Shown: one piece after another, positions 9,084 through 14,904 of the stretch | How the letters are laid out: each line of letters begins with the position of its first letter | How positions within the stretch are numbered: position 1 is the first letter of the stretch | Assembly: GCF_003231275.1 (NCBI RefSeq) | Contig: NZ_QKVL01000025.1 | Location: forward strand, 33,840 to 97,839 | DNA length: 64,000 bases | Origin: Pseudomonas huaxiensis | GTDB lineage: Bacteria > Pseudomonadota > Gammaproteobacteria > Pseudomonadales > Pseudomonadaceae | Direction: 5' to 3' | Translations under genes and position numbers: made by a program | The notes under the pieces: generated by a model | The model's database searches: none | Told to the model about the DNA's origin: nothing | What the model saw: only the letters and a program-made list of their open reading frames with translations

Positions 9084-9548
9084 ATGACTGCCTACGCCCT
9101 TCCCTACAGCCTGCATGTCCTGGCCGCCATGGTCTGGGTCGGCGGCATGTTCTTCGCCTGGATGATCCTGCGCCCGGCGGCCGCCACGGTCCTCGAAGGC
9201 CCGCCCCGGCTCCAGTTGTGGCTGGAAGTGTTTCCGCGTTTTTTCAGTTGGGTGTGGATCGCCGTGCTGGTGCTGGCGGTCAGTGGCGTGGGCATGCTGC
9301 ACATGCACTATTCCGGTTTCGACCATGCGCCGCGCCATGTGCAGGTGATGATGGGCGGTGCCATCGCCATGTTCGCCCTGTTCATGCGGGTTCAGAGCCT
9401 GTTGCTGCCTGAGCTGCGCAAGGCCGTCGAGGCGGGCGACTGGGCAGCAGGCGCCGGTGTGATGGGGCGCATCCGGCGCATGGTGGGGATCAATCTGTTG
9501 CTGGGAATTGCCGTGATCGTGGTGGCGGCGTCGCGATTGTCGTTCTGA
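9084..9548 (+). CDS. CopD-family integral membrane protein
   Basis: Start at the ATG with GGAG 6 bases upstream. The 154-residue product has four predicted membrane helices (about 5-27, 52-74, 85-105, 130-150), the first bearing LHVLAAMVWVGGMFFAW with a conserved His and Trp. The helix pattern and HVLAAxxWVGG motif match the CopD/DUF2269-like group, which includes putative copper or haem-related membrane proteins. It is divergently arranged with dinG. Metal transport is not shown by anything here; call it a CopD-domain protein of unknown role. Confidence 0.75.
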   Translation: MTAYALPYSLHVLAAMVWVGGMFFAWMILRPAAATVLEGPPRLQLWLEVFPRFFSWVWIAVLVLAVSGVGMLHMHYSGFDHAPRHVQVMMGGAIAMFALFMRVQSLLLPELRKAVEAGDWAAGAGVMGRIRRMVGINLLLGIAVIVVAASRLSF

Positions 9549-9584
9549 GGGCCGCGGCAGCGCCGCCGACCCTCGCGCCACAGG

Positions 9585-10343
9585 TTACAGCCGCTGCACG
9601 CTCAACTCGCCCGGCGACCCGGCCAGCCCAGGCTGGCCAGCGGCACCGGGACGACCATCGGCACCGCCATCGGTGCGATAGACCAGGCACCCTTTGCTCG
9701 CCCCGCCCTGACCCGGCTTGCCGGCGACGCCCGGCGCACCGGGCGCCCCGCCGTCCAGACGCACCTTGATCTGCTCTGCCGGATAATCCGCCGGCAGGCT
9801 CAGGCGCACCCGGCCACCGGGAGCACCGTCATGACCATTGCCGCCGTTGTCACCATTGGCGCCACGGCTGGCCTGGCCCCAGGTGCAGCCACCGGCCTTG
9901 CCGTTGGCGCCATCGAGCCCCACGTAACCCGGCGCCCCGGCACCGCCACGTGCATCGATGAACAGCAGCGGCGCCTGCAAACGGTTCAGCCGCAGGTCCA
10001 GATTACGGCCTGACTGCGCCGGTTTTTCATAAGTCCCCGGCGCACCATGGGCGGCGATCTGGCTGCCTTCGGCCAGTTGCGCGCTGCCGGCTTCGATACG
10101 CAAGGTGTCCTGGGCCGGCACCACGGCAATTCGTGCATCGCGGCCGAGTGTCAGTTGATCGACTTTCAGCTCCACCAGACTGGACGGCAGCAGCAAGGTG
10201 GCGGAATCCGCCACATCGAGGCGCTCCAGGTGAACGACACTGGCCTTGTTTGCCAGACGCAGCACCGAATGCGGTGCAACGCTCAGGACATCGGCCATGC
10301 TCAGCGGGCTGAACAACGCGGTCAACAGCATCAGCTTACGCAT
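9585..10343 (-). CDS. Secreted collagen-like (Gly-X-Y) protein
   Basis: The 252-residue product begins with a signal peptide (MRKLMLLTALFSPLSMAD). Residues ~20-120 look like a beta-helical or adhesin-like head. Residues ~130-252 contain four runs of Gly-X-Y triplets, such as GAPGYVGLDGANGKA, GANGDNGGNGHDGAP, GAPGAPGVAGKPGQ and GADGRPGAAGQPGLAGSPG. The runs are separated by short non-collagen pieces with two cysteines (GGCTWG and SKGCLV). It probably trimerises outside the inner membrane. The start overlaps the end of the DUF1145 gene by 8 bases, so the two are translationally coupled. Function unknown. Confidence 0.75.
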   Translation of the reverse strand: MRKLMLLTALFSPLSMADVLSVAPHSVLRLANKASVVHLERLDVADSATLLLPSSLVELKVDQLTLGRDARIAVVPAQDTLRIEAGSAQLAEGSQIAAHGAPGTYEKPAQSGRNLDLRLNRLQAPLLFIDARGGAGAPGYVGLDGANGKAGGCTWGQASRGANGDNGGNGHDGAPGGRVRLSLPADYPAEQIKVRLDGGAPGAPGVAGKPGQGGASKGCLVYRTDGGADGRPGAAGQPGLAGSPGELSVQRL

Positions 10344-10611
10344 GCTTGGCTTCCTTGGGAGGTGCGGGAATGGAGAGGATATGGAAGATGCCCACCAGCA
10401 GAATCTGCAAGCGGTCGAACCAACGGTGGCTGCGCTGGCGCAGGCGACCGTTGAAGAACAGGATTTCGAGCAGATGAAGCCCCAGCAGTGAGGCGCCGGC
10501 CAGGTTGATCAGTTGGTGGAACGGCGGTTGCGCGGGAATCAGCAGATTCACCAGCACCACCCACCAAAACACCACTGTCAGCGCCTTGAACAAGCCGAGA
10601 AAGCCTTTCAT
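10336..10611 (-). CDS. DUF1145-family small membrane protein
   Basis: A 91-residue protein with three hydrophobic helices (about 5-25, 33-53, 68-82) and a basic C-terminus (PPKEAKHA). The segment HLLEILFFNGRL is typical of DUF1145 proteins. A GGAGGC ribosome site lies just upstream of the ATG. Its end overlaps the start of the collagen-like gene by 8 bases, so it is the first gene of a two-gene unit. No biochemical role is known for this family. Confidence 0.75.
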   Translation of the reverse strand: MKGFLGLFKALTVVFWWVVLVNLLIPAQPPFHQLINLAGASLLGLHLLEILFFNGRLRQRSHRWFDRLQILLVGIFHILSIPAPPKEAKHA

Positions 10612-10633
10612 AGCCTTGCCTCCTGAAGGGTTC

Positions 10634-10687
10634 GCGTCAGCCGTGGCGGTCCGCCAGGAGACAGACTGCCACCATAACGGCTGACGC
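10634..10687. terminator. Long inverted repeat downstream of an ompA-like gene
   Basis: Arms GCGTCAGCCGT and ACGGCTGACGC (11 bases each), with a second inner pairing GTGGCGGT / ACTGCCAC, lie between the OmpA-family stop at 10696 and the DUF1145 start at 10611. No T-run follows, so it may be a terminator or a processing or leader hairpin for the downstream pair. Confidence 0.5.
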
Positions 10688-10695
10688 CGCGCCGA

Positions 10696-11415
10696 TCAAT
10701 TGAGGTGCAGCTCTACCCGGCGATTCTGGGCACGGCCAGCGTCAGTTTCATTGTCCGCGACCGGCTGGCTTTCGCCGCGTCCCTCGCTGGTGACTTTCTG
10801 CGGTGACACGCCCTGGCTGATGAGGTACTCGGCGGCAGCGCTGGCGCGGCGCTCGGAGAGGCTCTGGTTATAGGCATCGGTGCCCTTGCTGTCGGTGTGC
10901 CCGACCACGCGGATGCGGGTCACCGCCGGGTTACCCAGGCGCTCGACCAGCGCTTGCAGTTGCTGCTGCGCGGCCGGCGTCAGTTCGGCCGAGTCGAAGG
11001 CGAACAGCACGTTGCCCTGGTCACTGAGGGTGATGACTTCCTGCACAGGCTCAGGCTCGGCGACTTTTTCCGATACCGGGTACTGCGGCAGCGGGCAGCC
11101 GTTGTGGCTGACCGGGGTATTGGCCGGGGTGTCCGGGCAGCGGTCGCGGCGGTCGAACACGCCGTCGCCGTCTTCATCGCCATCATGGGCATAGCAGATC
11201 AATCCGCCGGCAATGACACCGGCAGCACCACCGCCCGCCGCCCAGGCCGAGCTTTCGATGGCGCCGAGTCCACCGCCCACCAGGCCGCCGAGCAGGCTAC
11301 ACAGTGGCCAGGTCCGTTGATTGAGTGGTGCGCTTCCATCGCTGTGGGTCGCGCAACCGGGGAGCAAGCCGGCCGCCAACAACACGGGAAGCGCGGCTCT
11401 GGTAAGTGCGGTCAT
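10696..11415 (-). CDS. OmpA-family lipoprotein with thrombospondin-3-like repeat (paralogue A)
   Basis: A 239-residue product: lipoprotein signal with lipobox LLPGC (Cys21), a Gly-rich segment (GGLVGGGLGAIESSAWAAGG), an Asp-rich calcium-type repeat DGDEDGDGVFDRRDRCP (~77-95), and a C-terminal OmpA/MotB peptidoglycan-binding domain (~125-239; VGHTDSKGTDAYNQSLSERRA and GRAQNRRVELHLN). It should tether the outer membrane to peptidoglycan. It is a tandem paralogue of the next gene (11506-12204), with the same domain order and shared leader architecture. The ribosome site AGGAGG lies inside a leader hairpin (11426-11460). Confidence 0.88.
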   Translation of the reverse strand: MTALTRAALPVLLAAGLLPGCATHSDGSAPLNQRTWPLCSLLGGLVGGGLGAIESSAWAAGGGAAGVIAGGLICYAHDGDEDGDGVFDRRDRCPDTPANTPVSHNGCPLPQYPVSEKVAEPEPVQEVITLSDQGNVLFAFDSAELTPAAQQQLQALVERLGNPAVTRIRVVGHTDSKGTDAYNQSLSERRASAAAEYLISQGVSPQKVTSEGRGESQPVADNETDAGRAQNRRVELHLN

Positions 11416-11425
11416 GGGGAAATGC

Positions 11426-11460
11426 CTCCTGTGTTACTGGCTATTACCAGCACACAGGAG
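11426..11460 (-). promoter_or_regulatory. Leader hairpin masking the ribosome site of OmpA paralogue A
   Basis: On the minus-strand RNA, CTCCTGTGT pairs with ACACAGGAG (9 perfect pairs), and inside it CTGG pairs with CCAG. The 3' arm contains the AGGAG ribosome-binding core for the gene starting at 11415. The 13-base block GGAGTAAAGACCG (11457-11469, plus strand) at the 5' side is repeated in front of the paralogous gene. Confidence 0.6.
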
Positions 11461-11467
11461 TAAAGAC

Positions 11468-11498
11468 CGGCCCGCGACACTTCACAAGCCACGGGCCG
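11468..11498 (-). terminator. Possible terminator after OmpA paralogue B
   Basis: CGGCCCG (11468-11474) and CGGGCCG (11492-11498) can pair just downstream of the stop at 11506. On the minus strand GTCTTTA follows, a weak U-tract that also belongs to the shared 13-base leader element of the next gene. Confidence 0.4.
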
Positions 11499-11505
11499 CG
11501 AGGCT

Positions 11506-12204
11506 TCAGCGCTCGATGCGGATTTCCGTACGGCGGTTCTGTGCCCGTCCGTCCGCAGTGCGGTTGTCGGCTTCAGGCTGGCTTTCACCGGCACCGCGCA
11601 CCGAGACGAAGCTGGCGCGTGGCACGCCGCTTTCGATCAGGTACTCGGTCACCGAATGCGCGCGGCGCTCGGAGAGTTTCTGGTTGTAGGCGTCGGAACC
11701 GACGCTGTCGGTGTGCCCGGTCACGCTCAGTCTGGCGCTTGGCGCTTCCTGTTTCAGGCGAGTGGCGATGGTGTTCAGGCGGGACTTGTCAGCCGCCGTC
11801 AGCTTGGCCGAGTCAAACTCGAAGTGGATGTCACGGATCACGATGGTCTCTTCCTTCACGACCACCACTTCTTCGACCACCGCGACCGGCGCAGGCTCTG
11901 GTGGGCAACCGTTGGCATCTACCTGGACGCCACGCGGCGTGCCCGGGCACTTGTCGCGGCTGTCCGGCACGCCATCGCCGTCTTCATCACCATCGCCATG
12001 CACCCAGCAATACGCTGCGGCCAGAGTACCGCCGGCCAGCGCGCCCCAACCGGCCCAAGCGCTGCTCTCGATCGCGCCCAGCGCGGCGCCACCGACGCCT
12101 CCGACGGCTGCACATTTCGGCCAGTCGGTTTTTTGCAAACCTGCACAACCAGTCAATACGCTGGCTAGCAGAACCAGAGGTAAAGCTGTGCGAACTATGC
12201 TCAT
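11506..12204 (-). CDS. OmpA-family lipoprotein with thrombospondin-3-like repeat (paralogue B)
   Basis: Start chosen at the ATG preceded by GGGAG at 9 bases; another ATG 9 bases upstream has no spacing to that site. The 232-residue product has lipobox VLTGC (Cys20), a Gly/Ala-rich zipper (VGGVGGAALGAIESSAWAGWG), the Asp-rich repeat GDGDEDGDGVPDSRDKCP (~74-92) and an OmpA C-terminal domain (VTGHTDSVGSDAYNQKLSERRA, GRAQNRRTEIRIER). It is very like paralogue A in organisation. The expected role is an outer-membrane to peptidoglycan link. A hairpin at 12214-12252 covers the ribosome site. Confidence 0.88.
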   Translation of the reverse strand: MSIVRTALPLVLLASVLTGCAGLQKTDWPKCAAVGGVGGAALGAIESSAWAGWGALAGGTLAAAYCWVHGDGDEDGDGVPDSRDKCPGTPRGVQVDANGCPPEPAPVAVVEEVVVVKEETIVIRDIHFEFDSAKLTAADKSRLNTIATRLKQEAPSARLSVTGHTDSVGSDAYNQKLSERRAHSVTEYLIESGVPRASFVSVRGAGESQPEADNRTADGRAQNRRTEIRIER

Positions 12205-12213
12205 TTGTTGCAT

Positions 12214-12252
12214 CTCCCAGGAGGATTCGGTGCAAAACCGATGCTCTGGGAG
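12214..12252 (-). promoter_or_regulatory. Leader hairpin masking the ribosome site of OmpA paralogue B
   Basis: On the minus-strand RNA, CTCCCAG pairs with CTGGGAG, enclosing an inner stem ATCGGT / ACCGAA-type. The 3' arm holds GGGAG, the ribosome site for the start at 12204. The same 13-base block as in paralogue A (GGAGTAAAGACCG, 12249-12261) stands at the 5' edge, and in both cases it lies 42-57 bases before the start codon. Confidence 0.6.
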
Positions 12253-12363
12253 TAAAGACCGCAGCGTCCATCTCCGCCAGCAATAAGCCATGACGCAACC
12301 ACCGCGCCCCTTTGCCTTGGCGCCGTGGCCCGCTAGTCTTGGCGGATCAGATGAGGACCTTCG

Positions 12364-12858
12364 ATGACTGAGAGCTTTTCTTCGCGCACGCCGCAACAGG
12401 CCCTGGCCGCGCTATTGGAACACCATGCCCCGCAACGCCTGTTGCTGGTGGGCACACGCTTCCCCGCCCTGGAAGCTTTCGCCGCCGCGCATCCGCAGGC
12501 CAGCATCGATGTCGCCGCACCCGGCCCGCTGCCGGCGGAACTGGCGGGCAAGCGCTACGACCTGGCGCTGCTGGTGGACTGCCTGGAACACCTGCCCAAG
12601 CGCAACGGCCTGGAATTGGTGGGCGGCATCCGCAACCTCAATTCCAACCGCATCGCCGTGCTGGCCGACCTCGCCGCCAGCGGCTGGGAAGACACTGACT
12701 TCTACTCGCTGGCGCTGCAGGCCAACGAGCGTTTCCAGCGTGATGACCAGGTCCTCGGCCTGTTCAGCTACGATCTGCGTGACTATAAACAGGTACCCGA
12801 CTGGCTCAACGCCAAGTTCTGGGCCAATCCGCAAAACTTCGGCAAGTACTGGTGGTGA
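12364..12858 (+). CDS. DUF6231-like conserved hypothetical protein
   Basis: A 164-residue soluble protein. It has a Rossmann-like N-terminal half (RLLLVGTRFPALEAF, then YDLALLVDCLEHLPK), similar in outline to methyltransferase-like folds but without a clear SAM-binding GxGxG. The C-terminus is aromatic and basic (NPQNFGKYWW). It ends 4 bases before the YchJ-family gene and probably leads a four-gene unit (to 14027). I associate it with the DUF6231 family from memory; function unknown. Confidence 0.65.
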   Translation: MTESFSSRTPQQALAALLEHHAPQRLLLVGTRFPALEAFAAAHPQASIDVAAPGPLPAELAGKRYDLALLVDCLEHLPKRNGLELVGGIRNLNSNRIAVLADLAASGWEDTDFYSLALQANERFQRDDQVLGLFSYDLRDYKQVPDWLNAKFWANPQNFGKYWW

Positions 12859-12862
12859 CGCG

Positions 12863-13339
12863 ATGAGTGTTTCGGTTTGTCCCTGCGGCAGCGGCAACCT
12901 GGTGGATACCTGCTGCGGGCACTATCACGCCGGGCACCCGGCTCCGGACGCCCAGACGCTGATGCGTTCGCGCTACAGCGCCTACGTGCTGGGCCTGGTG
13001 GACTATCTGGTGAAAACCACCCTGCCGGTGCAGCAGGTCGGCCTCGACCGCCCGGCCATCGCCGCCTGGAGCGCGCAAAGCACCTGGCTCGGGCTGGACG
13101 TGGAATCGGCGGAGGTCTTCGGCGGTCAGCCCGAGCACGCCTTCGTCACCTTCACCGCGCGCTGGCATGACGCTGATGGCGAACACAGCCACCGCGAGCG
13201 TTCGGCCTTCGTGCAGAACCAGGGCCACTGGTACTTCATCGACCCGACCGTCGGCCTCAAGGCCGGCCGCAACGACGCCTGCCCCTGCGCCAGCGGGCAG
13301 AAATTCAAGAAGTGCTGCTCCAGTTATGTAGGCGGATAG
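12863..13339 (+). CDS. ychJ: YchJ-family protein with two SEC-C zinc motifs
   Basis: 158 residues. An N-terminal SEC-C-like motif (CPCGSGNLVDTCCGHYH, residues 6-22), a central NTF2-like YchJ domain (RSRYSAYVLGLVDYL to GQPEHAFVTFTARW), and a C-terminal SEC-C motif (CPCASGQKFKKCC). SEC-C is the small zinc-binding module also found at the SecA C-terminus, where it contacts SecB and ribosomes. The role of YchJ proteins is unknown. The gene starts 4 bases after the DUF6231 stop and is followed 5 bases later by a lipoprotein gene, so a single transcript is likely. Confidence 0.85.
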   Translation: MSVSVCPCGSGNLVDTCCGHYHAGHPAPDAQTLMRSRYSAYVLGLVDYLVKTTLPVQQVGLDRPAIAAWSAQSTWLGLDVESAEVFGGQPEHAFVTFTARWHDADGEHSHRERSAFVQNQGHWYFIDPTVGLKAGRNDACPCASGQKFKKCCSSYVGG

Positions 13340-13344
13340 CGACC

Positions 13345-13818
13345 ATGCGCCGTCTGGCCCGTCTGTCAGTGCTCATGCTCCTGCTGAGTCTGACAGGCTG
13401 CGCCAGTTGGCTGGACAGCGACTTCCGCGATCCCGAGGTGCACCTGATCAAGGTGGAAACGGTCAGGGCGCGGCTGATGCAACAGCGCTTCATCCTTCAC
13501 TTTCGTATCAACAACCCCAACGACAGCGCCTTGCAGGTCCGCGGCCTGAGCTACGCGGTACGACTCAACGAGCTGTTGCTGGCCCAGGGCGACGACGGCC
13601 AATGGCTGCGGATCGATGCCCACGGCCGGCGCACCGTCCAGGTCGAGGTGCGGACCAACCTCTGGCAGCACCTGAAACCGCTGGCGAAGATGCTGCGCGC
13701 CGGTACGCCGCTGCACTATCGCCTCGAAGGCACGCTGCGCACCGGATTATTCTTCACCCGCAACCTGCACTTGTCCCGCAGTGGTGAGATAATTCCCGGC
13801 GATTTTGTCCCGGAGTAA
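13345..13818 (+). CDS. LEA-14/WHy-domain lipoprotein
   Basis: Start at the ATG that gives a lipoprotein signal with lipobox SLTGC (Cys19). The 157-residue product carries a WHy (water stress and hypersensitive response) / LEA type 2 domain at ~30-150: FILHFRINNPNDSALQVRGLSYAVRLNE is the family pattern of an immunoglobulin-like beta sandwich. Bacterial members are periplasmic or outer-membrane-attached lipoproteins linked to desiccation or stress, with no defined activity. Part of the 12364-14027 gene string. Confidence 0.8.
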   Translation: MRRLARLSVLMLLLSLTGCASWLDSDFRDPEVHLIKVETVRARLMQQRFILHFRINNPNDSALQVRGLSYAVRLNELLLAQGDDGQWLRIDAHGRRTVQVEVRTNLWQHLKPLAKMLRAGTPLHYRLEGTLRTGLFFTRNLHLSRSGEIIPGDFVPE

Positions 13819-13823
13819 CCCAG

Positions 13824-14027
13824 ATGACCCAGCAACCTCACGTTCACGGCCCTGATTGCAATCACGATCATGACCATCACCACGATCACGACCACGGCCA
13901 TGTGCACGGTCCGCACTGCAACCACGCGCCCCAGGAGCCGGTGCGCAACACGTTGAAAGATGTCGGCCGCAACGACCCTTGCCCCTGCGGCAGCGAGAAA
14001 AAATTCAAGAAGTGCCACGGCGCCTGA
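13824..14027 (+). CDS. His-rich SEC-C mini-protein
   Basis: A 67-residue protein in two parts. Residues 6-34 form a His/Asp-rich metal-binding stretch bounded by the near-repeats HGPDCNH and HGPHCNH, with HDHDHHHDHDHGH between. Residues ~47-67 are a SEC-C motif, GRNDPCPCGSEKKFKKCHGA. The latter is almost the same as the C-terminus of the YchJ gene 0.5 kb upstream. A GGAG ribosome site precedes the ATG. It should bind Zn or Ni; a metallochaperone or a SecB/ribosome-contacting role is only a guess. Confidence 0.8.
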   Translation: MTQQPHVHGPDCNHDHDHHHDHDHGHVHGPHCNHAPQEPVRNTLKDVGRNDPCPCGSEKKFKKCHGA

Positions 14028-14103
14028 GTGTGACTTCCTGTAACAGCGGTCGCGCTTTGTGATATCCATAACGCCGACCGCTGCGCCCTGGCGCGGCAGA
14101 ACG

Positions 14104-14128
14104 ACGGCAGCATGCGCCATGCTGCCGT
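14104..14128. terminator. Perfect inverted repeat upstream of the GST gene
   Basis: ACGGCAGCATG / CATGCTGCCGT, 11-base arms with a 3-base loop, ends 18 bases before the GST start. It is followed by GTTTCC only, so it may end the upstream operon weakly or act as a leader hairpin. Confidence 0.5.
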
Positions 14129-14146
14129 TTCCTGATGGAGCGCCTC

Positions 14147-14788
14147 ATGATCGATCTGTACTACTGGACCACCCCCAACGGCCACAAGATCAGCCTGTTT
14201 CTTGAGGAGACCGGCCTTCCGTACCGGATCCACCCGATCAACATCGGCAAAGGCGAGCAATTCGCCGCCGACTTTCTGAAAATTGCCCCCAACAACCGCA
14301 TTCCGGCCATCGTCGACAACGACACCGCCGACGGCCAGCCACTGTCGCTGTTCGAATCCGGGGCCATCCTGCTTTACCTCGCCGAAAAAACCGGCCAATT
14401 CATTCCGCAAGACCTTCGCGGTCGCCAGGAAGCCCTGCAATGGCTGTTCTGGCAAATGGGCGGCCTCGGCCCGATGGCCGGGCAGAATCACCATTTCAAT
14501 CGCTTTGCACCGGAAAAGATCCCGTACGCCATCAAACGCTACGTCGACGAGACCAAACGCCTCTACGGGGTGCTGAACAAGCGCCTGGAAGACCGACCGT
14601 TCGTCGCCGGCGAGGCGTACAGCATTGCCGACATGGCGATCTACCCGTGGATCGTTCCGCACAAATGGCAGGAGCAGAATATCGACGACTTCCCGGCCCT
14701 TAAAGGCTGGTTCGAGCGCATTCAGGCCCGTCCCGCCACCCAGCGCGCCTATGCCCTGGTGGAAAAGATCAACCCGCCGCAGCCATAA
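14147..14788 (+). CDS. yfcG: Nu-class glutathione transferase / disulfide-bond reductase (YfcG-like)
   Basis: Start chosen at ATG with GGAG 6 bases upstream. The 213-residue product closely follows E. coli YfcG: MIDLYYWTTPNGHKISLFLEE at the N-terminus, the glutathione-binding ESGAILLYLAEKTG (cis-Pro and ESGA) near 65, the all-alpha domain starting LQWLFWQMGGLGPMAGQNHHF, and SIADMAIYPW near 160. In YfcG the TPN motif near residue 9 binds glutathione and there is no catalytic Cys or Ser; the same TPNGHK is present here. Expected activity is GSH-dependent disulfide reductase/peroxidase in the cytoplasm. Monocistronic. Confidence 0.9.
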   Translation: MIDLYYWTTPNGHKISLFLEETGLPYRIHPINIGKGEQFAADFLKIAPNNRIPAIVDNDTADGQPLSLFESGAILLYLAEKTGQFIPQDLRGRQEALQWLFWQMGGLGPMAGQNHHFNRFAPEKIPYAIKRYVDETKRLYGVLNKRLEDRPFVAGEAYSIADMAIYPWIVPHKWQEQNIDDFPALKGWFERIQARPATQRAYALVEKINPPQP

Positions 14789-14904
14789 GCCCGCGTCACC
14801 GGCGCGGCGCTTTGCAAATAAAGCCCGCGCCCCCGCTTGCATGGGGCCATCGCGCTCACTAACGTAGCGCCTTTCAGCCGCCACCCCCTTGCAGGAGCTT
14901 TGCC

